This document shows, piece after piece, positions 8,656 through 17,880 of a stretch of 33,761 bases of DNA. The DNA is from Amanita rubescens (Eukaryota; Basidiomycota; Agaricomycetes; Agaricales; Amanitaceae). Position 1 is the first letter of the stretch. Every line of letters starts with the position of its first letter. The notes beneath the pieces are model-generated. The model ran no database searches. It was given only the letters and a program-made list of their open reading frames with translations, and was not told where the DNA came from. The DNA lies in the NCBI GenBank assembly GCA_015039365.1, contig WION01000561.1, forward strand, positions 1-33,761. The letters run 5' to 3'. Both the position numbers and the translations under genes were made by a program.

Positions 8656-11616
8656 CGAGAAGAGGGCTTTATCCCACTTGTGGCGTTTGAGGAGTCCCGA
8701 GAGACTATGTATACCCACCATTATGCCATCATCATGTGAAAGTATAGGAGCCGTGGCAGGAATAACGTTGTATCGGATATTCAAAGGTAGTGATAATTTG
8801 AAGAAACGACAGCTTCAAGTGGCGCTATTGCGCGGTATTCGTCCGGGCCGTGACAGAATGGGCTATGTGACCGTCCTTCTATATATAGCGTAGCTATATT
8901 TGTATATATTTATTTTATTTCTGGACCTATTGCTAGCCTCCTGTTGCTCGCTCGTATTATTCCAACGCAATGTCGCTAACTCGCGAAGCTGGTTAGCCAT
9001 GGTTTGAGCTATTGCGGAGAAGAGACGAGTGGTGTGGATTCTTATCAGAATTGTGTCGCGCTCCATATGGGGTACCCGAGGAGAGCAGATCTTGCACTAT
9101 CCTGCGTCGCAGGCGTTGACAGCTTTAGACGGCTTTCAACTTCCTCGAGTCCTTTTTTATCCTTCTCCGTTCGCACGGCTAAGCTCAGTTGCTACTATTA
9201 TTAGATCGTGTGCCAATCAACAATGATTGAACAGGCCCTACGTGTGTGTAGATCCTGGAAATATTGACAATGACAGACGCGCGGAGCTGATGTGTACTCT
9301 GTTGCTGCATTCTTTCCACCTAGTTTCTCCCTGAACAAGTTCTCGGCATTAACTTCGGTGCATTCACCTTCGTCAACGATTGGACGAAATTTTGTCGATG
9401 TGTGTGCCAAAAAAAATTCAAGCCGCTTTGCCGAGACCTGCATTAAGTTACGGCCCGACATTTCCCTCATTTGGGCCCCACTCACGTCACGTATCTGTTC
9501 ATTTTGGCTCACTTCTTCGCCGCGACGTCTATTTCGCGACGCCAACCATCTAAAGTCAGGTTCCTTTTATCGGCGCTATTCAAAGATAGGAATTGACTAA
9601 CTAGCTGTTTTTGTGCAAGTGCAATCAACTTGGCGTTGAAGGGTATACGACGTTCAATGGCCACTGTATGCTGAATGATCTAGTTCCTTCGAGGCCCAAA
9701 TCAGATTTCACAGAAAATGTCAAAGCTGTCAAACTTCTCAGCTTGTTCCCGATGTGCCGACATGAACTGTCAGGATCATAAGGTGGGGTATGAGAGCGGC
9801 ATTACGCTACTATTGCCGTGTACGTGTTCAGGTTCAACTACATTTAGCCTCGACTCGGCTACCTTTGTCACGTATATTTATAGACCGCCTTGATTTATCC
9901 GTCCATAGGTATTCTAAAGCGGAGATCCGGAGAAGCTCGATGGATCCATCATGCACGGCTCATAATAGCATCCCATCTTTCAGCTTGATTGTATATAACT
10001 TTTCTCTCGATAGGGTCAGCGAGCATCTCGCGGTAATTAATCACGAAGTATGTCACGCGCCGTGACATTTTTCTCCAGTTTCTTCTCCAGTGCACAAATG
10101 TAGGTGATCAACTGCGGACCATTATTGTGGTATGCCCGTGTTCTTCGCAATGATTTGGGAATTATAGCATTCGTATGACTGAGTCTCACATTAGATCGTC
10201 ACGTATGATCGTTGTTGGCACCCCAAAAAACGGATCCGGAGGGCAATGTCATGTCCAAACTTGATGAAAGTTGGCGCTTTGGTTGCCGGATATAGACAGA
10301 TCGGAAACCTGTTCCATTTTTCCTTCCTCCGTGACTCGCGGCTATATACAACTCACGGTGACAATCGCAGGAGTCGGAATCATTTTTCTGTGAGTTTTGG
10401 ATTCTACTTTTGGCTTAATTGACTTTAAGTGGTAAATATGTCTTTCAGCAGCATCAGTAGGAGCATACACTGTACACATAGACGAACATTTCGGCCGAGT
10501 CCTTAATCATGTCTCGACGACTATTTTGGGTATGCTTCGAAGTTTACAGGCTCGATTCCATATACAGTAGGTCCCACTTTTCTATTGCTCTTTTTGGGTG
10601 ATGTCCTGAGAGAGAATTGAGCTTGGTCTTCCCTTGCGTGGGTCTTGGAGTCGAGAGTTATTCAAGTGCGGGCCCTCGGAAGTCGTAGATGTTTGTCAGG
10701 CAAGTCGTTGCGACATATATGCCACACGCGCGTCGCTTCGATGACCCTGTTAGTGCGTTTCTCGGGCCTGCTCGTCAATTTTTGCTTTACGTGCGCAACC
10801 AGAGCACCGTCATGTGGTTCATGTTTCTGCAATTCTTTTCTATATTGTGAATTAGAAAAGACACCTACGCTGATACGGCCCCTAGCTAAAGAATATGTGA
10901 AGGAGATCAAGGAAAGAAAGAGCAGAACGTTGTCCAGCGCCTCTTGCCGCCTCTTGCCGTCGTACGTAATCAAGTGAAGAATTAAATGGTCGGATGACAG
11001 ATAAGATTCAAGATTTGCGTCATCTTCGTGTTTCTGCTTCGCGGCAGCCGTGAGCGTGGATTTAATTACAAGGGGAGCCAAGAATGAATGATAGTCTGAG
11101 TTATGGGCGAAAAGGCATGCCAACGACGAAGAGATATTTTAGGATGTGTGGATAAAAAAGACTTGGAAGCGGAAAGTCGTCGGAACGCGCCACTGATATA
11201 TTACCTGCGAATGTGCATCACGCGGGAACTTTTTCGTGGGCCAATTCGCCCTCCAGTTTTACCGTGAACTGCAGTGTGGAGTGAGAATGGATGGCAGACT
11301 TTCGAGGGAGGCAACAACTCGCCGAGGGTGGCGAATCCGAATTTGATGCAGGTGTCAGAAAGTGCACTGTGAGGCTTGATCAAATGCCACAAACAACGAT
11401 CTCGTTACATTCTTCTTCAGAACATCTCATGGTCTTAGATGGTGAGTGTTGGCAGAATTACATCCTCTCGTATCATGAGATTACAGAAAAAAGATTGCAG
11501 TAAATGGAACCCAGATCATGAACGATCATATGTCAAATAAGGTGGGAGAATATAGCGATGGATAAAGCTACTGGTCCATACAAGTCTAAGAATTTGGTTC
11601 TGGGGCGGAGTCTTAT
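8656..11616. other. Long region with no assigned gene
   Basis: Nearly 3 kb between the gene B promoter and the end of gene C. Minus-strand frames at 9201-9545 (charged, MASRNRRRGEEVSQNEQ...), 10662-11123 (153 aa, ending CRNDLPDKHLRLPRART) and 11201-11392 are the most protein-like. None shows a recognisable family, and I could not join them with convincing introns. No family promoter element or repeat was found. Confidence 0.35.
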
Positions 11617-12686
11617 TTAAGCCTGGCCAGCATGGGGTGGAACTTCCGTGGGTCTTCCCATGGGGAGGAACATGGTCGGTGTCACGGGGCATAATATGGC
11701 CAGGAGTCTTCGGAGGGGGAGGAGGAATGACCGTGAGGTTTTGCCATGGGGAGGAACCTCATCAGAAGCGTCATCGCGGGGTTTATGTGACCAAGAGTCT
11801 TTGCAGGCGGAGGAGGGGCATGGCCGTGGGGCTTGCCATGGGGAGGAACCTCATCCGAAGTCTCGTCGCGCGGGTTGATGTGGCCAGTCGGAGTCTTCGG
11901 AGGCGGTGGAGGAACATGGCCATGAGGCTTGCCATGGGGAGGAACCTCATCAGAAGTCGTTGCGCGGGTTTGATGGGTCCGGGGCGGATGGGCATGGCCA
12001 TGAGGCTTCCGTGGGGAGGAACCTCGTCCGAAGTATCGCGGCGGGTTGATGTGGGCGGGAGTTTTCGGAGGAGGAGGAGCATGGCCACGAGGCTTGCCAT
12101 GGGGAGGAACCTCGTCCAAAGTCTCGTCGCGCGGGTTGATGTGGCCAGGAGTCTTTGAGGTGGAGGAGGAACATGACCGTGAGGTTTGCCATGGGGAGGA
12201 ACCTCATCAGAAGTGTCGTCACGCGGGTTGATGTGGGCAGGAGTCTTCGGAGGCGGAGGAGGTGTATGGCCACGAGGCTTGCCATGGGGAGGAACCTCGG
12301 CCGAAGTCTCGTCGCGCGGGTTGATGTGGCCAGGAGTCTTGGAGGCGGAGGAGGAGCATGGCCATGAGGCTTGGCATGTGGAGGAACATCATCCGAAGTC
12401 TCGTCACGCGGGTTTATGTGGCCGGGAGTTTTGGCGGGAGGAGGAGCATGGTGGGGTGGTTTTCCATGCGGGAAACCTCGCCAGAAGTTGCATCACGGGG
12501 AACAATATGACCGGGAGTTTTGGCATGCGGAGGAACATGTCCAGGAGCTTTACCAACAGGAGGAATCCCGGCGGCGGCAGCGACACTGATGAGGGCAAGA
12601 GCAACAATGCTACTGAGAGCAGTGAACTACATAAATGCGTCAGTTGACCGTGATCATACTTTTTACAGCAAGAGTTGTACCTTCAT
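11617..12686 (-). CDS. Gene C: secreted Pro/His-rich repeat protein
   Basis: ATG-AAG at 12686..12681, intron 12680..12627 (54 nt, GTACAA...CTGAC...ATGTAG), then the family signal peptide FTALSSIVALALIS-VAAAA and GIPPVGKAPGHVPPHAKTPGH. The body is about eight to nine units of roughly 93 bp. The consensus unit contains NPRDETSDEVPPHGKPHGH followed by APPPPKTPGHI. Single-base losses split it over frames; long correct stretches lie at 11682-12119 and 11950-12285. The consensus reaches a TAA at 11619..11617, with ending AGQA, matching gene A. Expected length is about 330 aa. The ATG at 12634, which is directly followed by TAG, is inside the intron and is not the start. The unit looks intermediate between the Pro-rich units of A and the RDE...H units of B. 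A cell-wall or extracellular location is inferred; no enzymatic domain is visible. Confidence 0.65.
11700..12480. repeat. About 93-bp coding tandem repeat of gene C
   Basis: The plus-strand marker CCATGGGGAGGAACCTC or a close variant recurs near 11743, 11841, 11933, 12006, 12097, 12190, 12287 and 12376, mostly about 91-98 bp apart. One shorter spacing suggests a partial unit. Each unit is followed by CGTCGCGCGGGTTGATGTGG. Confidence 0.8.
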
Positions 12687-12766
12687 TGTTATTCAGCGAG
12701 TAGGAATTCGACTTCGAAAACGAGCTAAGACGCTTGTCTGAAGAACGAAGGCAAAGTGGAGGCCTC

Positions 12767-12861
12767 TTTATACCTTTTCGACGACGTTACACATGCCAAA
12801 TTCAGTAGACAAAAACTTCTAGTTGTCTCATCCGTGAAATGACATATGCTGCGCCCGCAGT
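12767..12861 (-). promoter_or_regulatory. Promoter of gene C
   Basis: TATAAA on the minus strand (12772..12767) sits in CGTCGTCGAAAAGGTATAAA and is followed by GAGGCCTC. The upstream element ACTGCGGGCGCAGCATATG lies within 12861..12831, about 59 bp above the TATA box. Confidence 0.7.
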
Positions 12862-13009
12862 ATTACAATTAGCGGCTAGAAAAGCGGGATATCGCGATAA
12901 TATCGTTTCAGAGGATCATCCCTGAAGGAGCTAAATCCAGACTTCAAAACCTGAACGGGTAGTAATTTTGACGCAGATGTGGAGTCGGCGCACTAACTGC
13001 TGTCCGTTG

Positions 13010-13375
13010 CCGGTGTAACAACGAAAGTGGAGGTGCAGTGTGCAACCTCCGACGTTCCGATGCGGCCGTGCGAGTTCGGCAGCACCAAAGGGTGCTCATC
13101 CACTTCGGTCGCACTCGTCGGGTGTCAGGAACGATGAACTCAAGTGAGGGGAAGTAAACTTGTATATCAAACTAACTACGACATGACTATATACTGTATG
13201 CCTCGTGTACTACATGCGTCCGATCCGAAACGGCTGAGTCCGACACGTCGGAGCTGTCGGAAGTTGTCGGAACTGTCGGAACGGGGTCCCGAGGTCGAGG
13301 GTTCGAGTCCGTGATGAGGTAGTGAGTACAACGTACCCGGAATCGGTACGTTACACCGGTACGCTTATTTTAAAC
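13010..13375. other. Possible retroelement or SINE-like relic with a Pol III B-box
   Basis: Between genes C and D this stretch has GGTTCGAGTCC (13303-13313), matching the internal B-box of tRNA-type promoters. It also has short tandem TGTCGGAA copies (about 13250-13280) and an 8-bp inverted repeat AACGTACC...GGTACGTT (about 13330-13352). A possible LTR-type start, TGTCAGGAACG, occurs near 13117. There is no A-box, no cloverleaf and no second terminal repeat that I can see, so the nature is uncertain. Confidence 0.3.
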
Positions 13376-13429
13376 CATCCGGCCATATTGGCCACTTGCT
13401 TGAGCTACAGAGCACGATAGGGCGTCATC

Positions 13430-13965
13430 TTACGGCTGTCGACAATATCGGGTCTTGGCCCTGGGGTGTTTTGACGAATGTCCACTACGATGAACGGGCG
13501 CAACTAAGGCACATATTTCGGCAACATGTCCGGCAGGACGTTCTTTGGGAGTTTCCAGGAGTGTGAGAGCCATGGCTATCAACCTCGTCTTGTAAAAAAA
13601 TCGATTGCGCAATTTTCTTTGTTTTGTTGCCTAACCAAAACTGTCAGCGAAATTTAGTTTTCGAAACACGCCGCTGTTAGCGGTTGCGAGATCATCCCCT
13701 AACCTGCACAAAAACGTTCAGAGGTTGTTAACGTTGGTGACTCGGATATGTCTTGTTCTGCCTTCCAAACGCGCACATCCGTGTTCCCAGGAAATGCCGG
13801 CAAAAATCGATCATATCTATTATCAAGGAAGAGTTAGCACAAGAATGGATCTAAAGGAATGACATACCGTGTGATCAGGATAGTCCGAAACATTTTTAAT
13901 ACCTCGACTACGTTGACAGAAACTCCTAGTTGTCTCATTCAAACGACGATTGCTGCGCGCGCAGT
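13430..13965 (-). pseudogene. Copy G: ghost of another family member
   Basis: The upstream element ACTGCGCGCGCAGCAATCGTC lies at 13965..13941. A CAACTAGGAGTTTCTGTC stretch corresponds to the sequence between element and TATA in gene C. A degraded TATA region (GTAGTCGAGGTATTAAAAATG, about 13910-13890) follows. No start-intron-signal module remains. At 13612-13430 an open frame carries ETPKERPAGHV, weakly like the Pro-rich repeats. Promoter homology to gene C is clear; the coding remnant is tentative. Confidence 0.4.
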
Positions 13966-13969
13966 CCAA

Positions 13970-14690
13970 TAATTATCCCCGATGCGGTCGAGAAGCTATG
14001 ATTTGCCGTAAGGCCAGCGCAACGTGCCAACTGACCATCGGCGGGGTAGTAATTTCGTGTTTTACTGCGGAAGCGCGACGATTAAGAGAGTGCGGTCAAG
14101 CGGAGAGCGTTCCACAGCATGGCTTGAATATTCTTGACGTTTTTCCAGGCCATTAGTGAGTACTAGTGAGCAGTATGTGACAGTGAGAATTGCTGGCGTG
14201 TCCAGTGATTAGTCATCCTCACCATCGTGGGAGAGTAAACAAACGTGGCAGTGACGGAATGTTGATAACCGAAATGATCGAGGAAGGATCGTCGATCATC
14301 GATGTCATCGATCATCCCCGCCATATGTTGGGCACATTTCCAAAATAGGAAAACTCGGTTACGGAACACCGCATGGACTACCTTTGGAGTTGGGCGGAGA
14401 GGTCGCGTAAATGAGTCAGGGAACCGCGTGTTATTCACGATCCACGCCAATCAAATGGGTCAGGATAAGTGCCATCGTTGTATGTGACCTTGTAGGACGC
14501 AAAAATAAAGATTGCTTCGAAAGAGACAGACGAAGCACCCGAGGATAAAACCGAGAGGTGTGATCGTCACACAGGCAGGTAGTCATGAACACAACAGGTA
14601 ATGCACAATTATTTCCATCTCGCATACTCTGCATCAGACTACGTGAAAAGACAACGAAGTAGTAAGTGTTCTATATGATGCGACCACTCC
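13970..14690. other. Intergenic region 3' of gene D
   Basis: Short frames only (14163-14450 minus and 13950-14156 plus, among others). None has recognisable composition, a splice pattern or family motifs. I see no gene. Confidence 0.35.
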
Positions 14691-14696
14691 AGTACT

Positions 14697-15123
14697 CTAG
14701 TTCTTGCAAGAGTCATTTTGGCCAAGGTCACAAGTCTTTCCATCCTGCTGGCAGGTATAGAGGTTGCCAACAATACAATTGTCGGGGTTGCCCACGGTAC
14801 CGCAGAAATTACGTGGCGATCCGTTGCACGTGCAAGCAGACTGAACGCATTGCTACAATCGACTCAGAACTCATATCACGAGGGTGAGCAATTGATTCTT
14901 ACATCATTAGTGGTACCAGTGTTGGGATTCTGGTTGGTAGTAGTTTTGCCGGACCCTTGGTTCTGGGCGGGGGTATTGGGGTTTGGGTTCTGGGTTTGTA
15001 CCCCGGCGGCGGCGGCGACACCAACGAGGGCGAGCGCAATGATGCTACCGAATGCAGTGAACTGAACAAATGCGTGAGTTGACTATGGTCATATAAAGTT
15101 TACAGCAGGAGCTGTACCTTCAT
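14697..15123 (-). CDS. Gene D: small secreted Cys-rich protein, three exons
   Basis: Exons 15123..15118, 15061..14903 and 14840..14697; introns 15117..15062 (56 nt) and 14902..14841 (62 nt, GTAAGA...GTTCAG). The product is 102 aa, fully in frame. It starts with the family signal peptide (MKFTAFGSIIALALVGVAAAA minus variations), followed by an Asn/Gln/Thr/Pro linker (VQTQNPNTPAQNQGSGKTTT). Exon 3 encodes a compact domain with seven cysteines in the order CTCNG, NFCG, DNC, LYTC, GKTCDLG, SCKN, ending in TAG. The linker and the Cys-rich domain are separated by the phase-0 second intron, so each is a module. Size, secretion signal and Cys content fit effector-like or wall-associated small secreted proteins; no named family is assigned. 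Retention of intron 2 would give a shorter protein ending SPS-TGA at 14876. Confidence 0.8.
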
Positions 15124-15208
15124 TGTTTTATAGTGAGTAAGGTTGAGAAGTCGAGTTCGAAGTCGAGGAAAGGTGTTTTGGTGAGGACTGAGGGTAAATC
15201 GAGGCCTC

Positions 15209-15310
15209 TTTATACCTCCCCGCCCGATACATGCGTCAAGCTACATCGACCACCATTCCTCGTGATCTCTTCCAAAACAAGAAAAAAACGGCATTCGCTG
15301 CGCCCGCAGT
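15209..15310 (-). promoter_or_regulatory. Promoter of gene D
   Basis: TATAAA on the minus strand (15214..15209) is followed by GAGGCCTCGA. The flank upstream of TATA (GGGCGGGGAGG) differs from the TCGAAAAGG of the other copies. The upstream element ACTGCGGGCGCAGCGAATGC is present at 15310..15282. Confidence 0.65.
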
Positions 15311-15535
15311 CCCGAGGAGGGACTACTATCATAATTAGGCGTAAGAGAATAAATTCGGTAATGGTGGTAATGCGTGGAGACCGGAGGTTTGAAAGTCGAT
15401 CGTTGACACGTGGTATGAAGTACCGTATACAACTGTAGGCTTTTGGAATTGGTGGTAGATGGCATAGTGTCGACGTGTCGTGTGAGTGGATCATAGCCGG
15501 GGGCGACCGACCACCTGGATATGTTTGAGTGTCCT

Positions 15536-16022
15536 TTACGATGACAAAATGTTTGTTGCGGCATTACAGTCTGAAAGGATATGCTCTCCGGGATCCTTGT
15601 GAGGTGTAAGCATGACGCTATAATGGGCGACCTTGGCTGTGAGCTTGGTCTTGCGACAAATCTCTTCGCTGTTTTGCAGCACGGTTGGCCGCTTGTAGGA
15701 GAAGTGAACCGGCGCAAACTTTCCTCCGATATGCTCCTGGTCCATTAGGAAATGTACACTTCTCATCTAAATGTCAGGGTGGTCAGTCACCAGGGGCGAA
15801 AAAGTGACACAAACCATCTATAGATGCTGCCATTTGTTAAGATGCTGCTCTGATGCAGATAAACATACCTTAGGTAAAGCCCTTTTGGTGAAACCATCGC
15901 GTTGCTACATGTCAACTGTCCGAGTGGCCCACGTGGCCAGAGCAGAGATGAAATGGACTGCGGACACACTCATATCACCCTCAAGCGCTCAGCAAAGTTC
16001 GGTTGTGTCGCCCGTGAGTTAG
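15536..16022 (-). pseudogene. Unidentified decayed gene fragment
   Basis: The frame 15766..15536 encodes MRSVHFLMDQEHIGG...HYSVMLTPHKDPGEHI and looks like real protein. Directly upstream in the same frame there is a TAG preceded by SPLVTDHPDI, and before that an intron-like stretch (GTATGT...CTTAAC...CTATAG, about 15873-15822). The in-frame stop suggests a dead gene or an exon boundary I cannot resolve. I do not recognise the protein. Confidence 0.3.
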
Positions 16023-16061
16023 CCTGCTTCCTCCGGATCTTCATTTGTTCCCTGTCGCCCG

Positions 16062-16388
16062 CTACTTTACTCCAATAGCTGGTTTCCTTCCATGCCTCGA
16101 GTCGCGTGATGGCCGGTTGGGAAATAAAGCACCAATCACTGGCATGGCACTAGGAGAGAATGAAATCAACGCTTCACCGCCATCCGCATAAATTGAGTCA
16201 TGTTCGGCCATTGCCAAATACAGCATACTTTCCCACCCGCACCGGAGAGCGAACAGCACTTGGTTAGAGTTCACGCGCTCTAATTCCGGGGTGGCGACGC
16301 GTTCGAGCTCGGGGACGATCTCACCAAAAGTGAGGTGGACGTCTGCAGGTCCCATCGACTGACGGCTCAGAGACGAGCCATTTAACAT
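16062..16388 (-). repeat. Dispersed repeat, copy 1
   Basis: This segment is similar at DNA level to 23950-24260 in the same orientation. Shared blocks include GGCATGGCACTAGGAGAGAA against CCATGGCACTAGGAGAGAA, and ATACTTTCCCACC with CCGGAGAG and GAACAGCAC. The minus strand is open here (VLFALRCGWESM, FSPSAM, FPNRPSR), parallel to VLFTLRYGWESI, FSPSAM and FPRRPRG in the second copy. It may be a transposon fragment or the relic of a duplicated gene. Confidence 0.5.
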
Positions 16389-17125
16389 GTTCCGCCCAGC
16401 GTACTACGTGAACGAGAGGAGAACAGTATGGAAAGAAGCGAGGAACGCTGTGTGAGACCCGGTAAGCCCTGCTTCCTCTATTACTTCATATCTGATGGGC
16501 TACATCATATAGGCATATAGGCACAGTTGATGGACATTGAAGAGAGGAATTGACCTAAAGACGACGGGGACACCACCAGAGGCAAGTGCATATCGCTCGT
16601 TTACGACTCTAAGTCGCATTTCATCAATCTAACATTTATTGACCAATGACCAGCCGTGGAGAGTATCGCAAAGAGAGCGCAATGCATCGAATCCACTACG
16701 TATTCGCATTTTGGTGGCATGGCAGCATGTCCTACGCTCATCGTATGCGCGAACGCAAGGGTTGTTGCTGCCACTGGCGGCGGCGCTTGCGGCAGCCTTG
16801 AATGGAGAGGCAGTATCATGGATCGGTTTAGGGTAGGAGTGGGAGTAGCAGCTTAATGTTCACGCTGGTTCACGACGGGCCACGGTGGGTCACGGGAGTC
16901 GTTGTGTCGTTTATGTCGATATGGACCGTGCCACAAGCTTCTGAGGCTGCCGTAAATTTTGGTTCTAAAATGAACGCTTTACGAGCCATGCGCAATCATC
17001 TGTCTCAAATTGTCCAATCTCGATACGTCGTACTACGGGGAACAAAATATGGGTACATCACACTACAGGGAACGCACAACAGAACGGAACATAGAACAAA
17101 TTTCACACGACAACAACTTCAAAGC
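16389..17125. other. Region 3' of gene E, possible decayed secreted protein
   Basis: A minus-strand frame ending at 16629 reads AAASAAASGSNNPC, then ERRTCCHATK and VNKC before a TAG. The Ala-rich stretch and five cysteines recall the secreted family, but there is no start-intron module or promoter element nearby, so it is only suggestive. The rest shows nothing. Confidence 0.25.
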
Positions 17126-17709
17126 TCAGTACCTCCTGCAAGTGAACTTGAAACCAAGGTCACAAGTCTCTCCACCTCTGAGACATTCGTAGAGGTGATC
17201 TTTAATACAATGTTCGAAGCGGGGTTCGAAGCGGGTTTCCTGATGGCCGCAGAATTCGTGCGGCCTTCCATCGCATCTGCAACTGGACCTCACGCACTAC
17301 AACCACATATTAAAAATCAAATCACGGGCATAGTTGAGCTATTCTTACGTGTTTGGGAAAGCCAGGGTGTCCAGGAAAGCCTGGAGGGCCGGGATGTCCG
17401 GGTCCAGGAGGGCCTGGGGGGCCGGGATGACCAGGGCCAGGAGGGCCAGGAGGGCCTGGGGGGCCGGGATGACCGGGGCCAGGGGGGCCTGGAGGGCCGG
17501 GATGACCAGGGCCAGGGCCGGGAGGACCGGGTGACCGGGGCCAGGAGGGCCAGGAGGGCCAGGCGGGAAGGGTTCACGGCCGCAATGGGACCAGCGGCGG
17601 CTGCGACGCCGATGAGAGCAAGAGCAATGACGCTACTGAAAGCAGTAATCTAGGCAAATGCGTAAGTTTACGACTGTCATAAAGGTTACGGCATGGACTC
17701 TACCTTCAT
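17126..17709 (-). CDS. Gene E: secreted collagen-like protein with Cys-rich C-terminus
   Basis: ATG-AAG at 17709..17704, intron 17703..17650 (54 nt, GTAGAG...CTTAC...CCTAG), then the signal peptide MKITAFSSVIALALIG-VAAAA. The body at about 17560-17349 is a Gly-X-Y repeat: GPPGPPGPGHPGPPG units, about 21 triplets, ending GFPGHPGFPKH. A GTAAGA donor at 17348 follows. The last exon holds CRCDG, EFCG, EHC, LYEC, GETCDLG and FTC before TGA (17128..17126), spaced like the Cys-rich domain of gene D. The acceptor is either TTGTAG (17297, phase 0) or GTCCAG slightly further on. Two one-base losses in C runs (AACCCTTCCC near 17570 and CACCCGG near 17530) separate the signal peptide from the collagen frame. 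Without them the protein is about 150 aa. Gly-X-Y repeats with Pro in both positions can form triple helices; an extracellular structural or adhesive role is inferred. Confidence 0.7.
17349..17565. repeat. Collagen-type GGNCCNCCN repeat of gene E
   Basis: A GC-rich tandem 9-bp-based repeat (GGCCCTCCT, GGCCCTGGTCATCCC and variants) encodes Gly-Pro-Pro and Gly-Pro-Gly-His-Pro on the minus strand. Third-position variation shows it is not a simple recent expansion. Confidence 0.85.
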
Positions 17710-17787
17710 TGTTATGAGAAGTTGAGGATTCGAATTCAACACAGAGGCAAGAAATTTGTCTGTTGAGTGAAGCCGAACCAAGGCCTC

Positions 17788-17880
17788 TTTATAGCTTTTC
17801 GACGACGTTGCACAGAATGAATATGTGATGGTGATTCCTAACTTCCTCGTTCGAGAAACGGTATGTCTTGCGGCCGCTGG
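17788..17880 (-). promoter_or_regulatory. Promoter of gene E
   Basis: TATAAA on the minus strand (17793..17788) within CGTCGTCGAAAAGCTATAAA, then GAGGCCTTGG. The upstream element is diverged (CAGCGGCCGCAAGACATACC), but the following CGTTTCTCGAA is retained, at 17880..17850. Confidence 0.65.

Noticed and set aside
12632..12634. ATG immediately followed by TAG, suggesting gene C is killed at codon 2
   Set aside because: The ATG-TAG lies at the 3' end of the first intron (acceptor ...ATGTAG). The true start is ATG-AAG at 12686.
13300..13320. tRNA gene, because of GGTTCGAGTCC
   Set aside because: No A-box, anticodon arm or acceptor stem can be formed around it.
16856..17653. Plus-strand 265-codon open frame
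   Set aside because: It runs antisense through gene E. Its repetitive GRDDQGQEG part is the complement of the collagen-like repeat.
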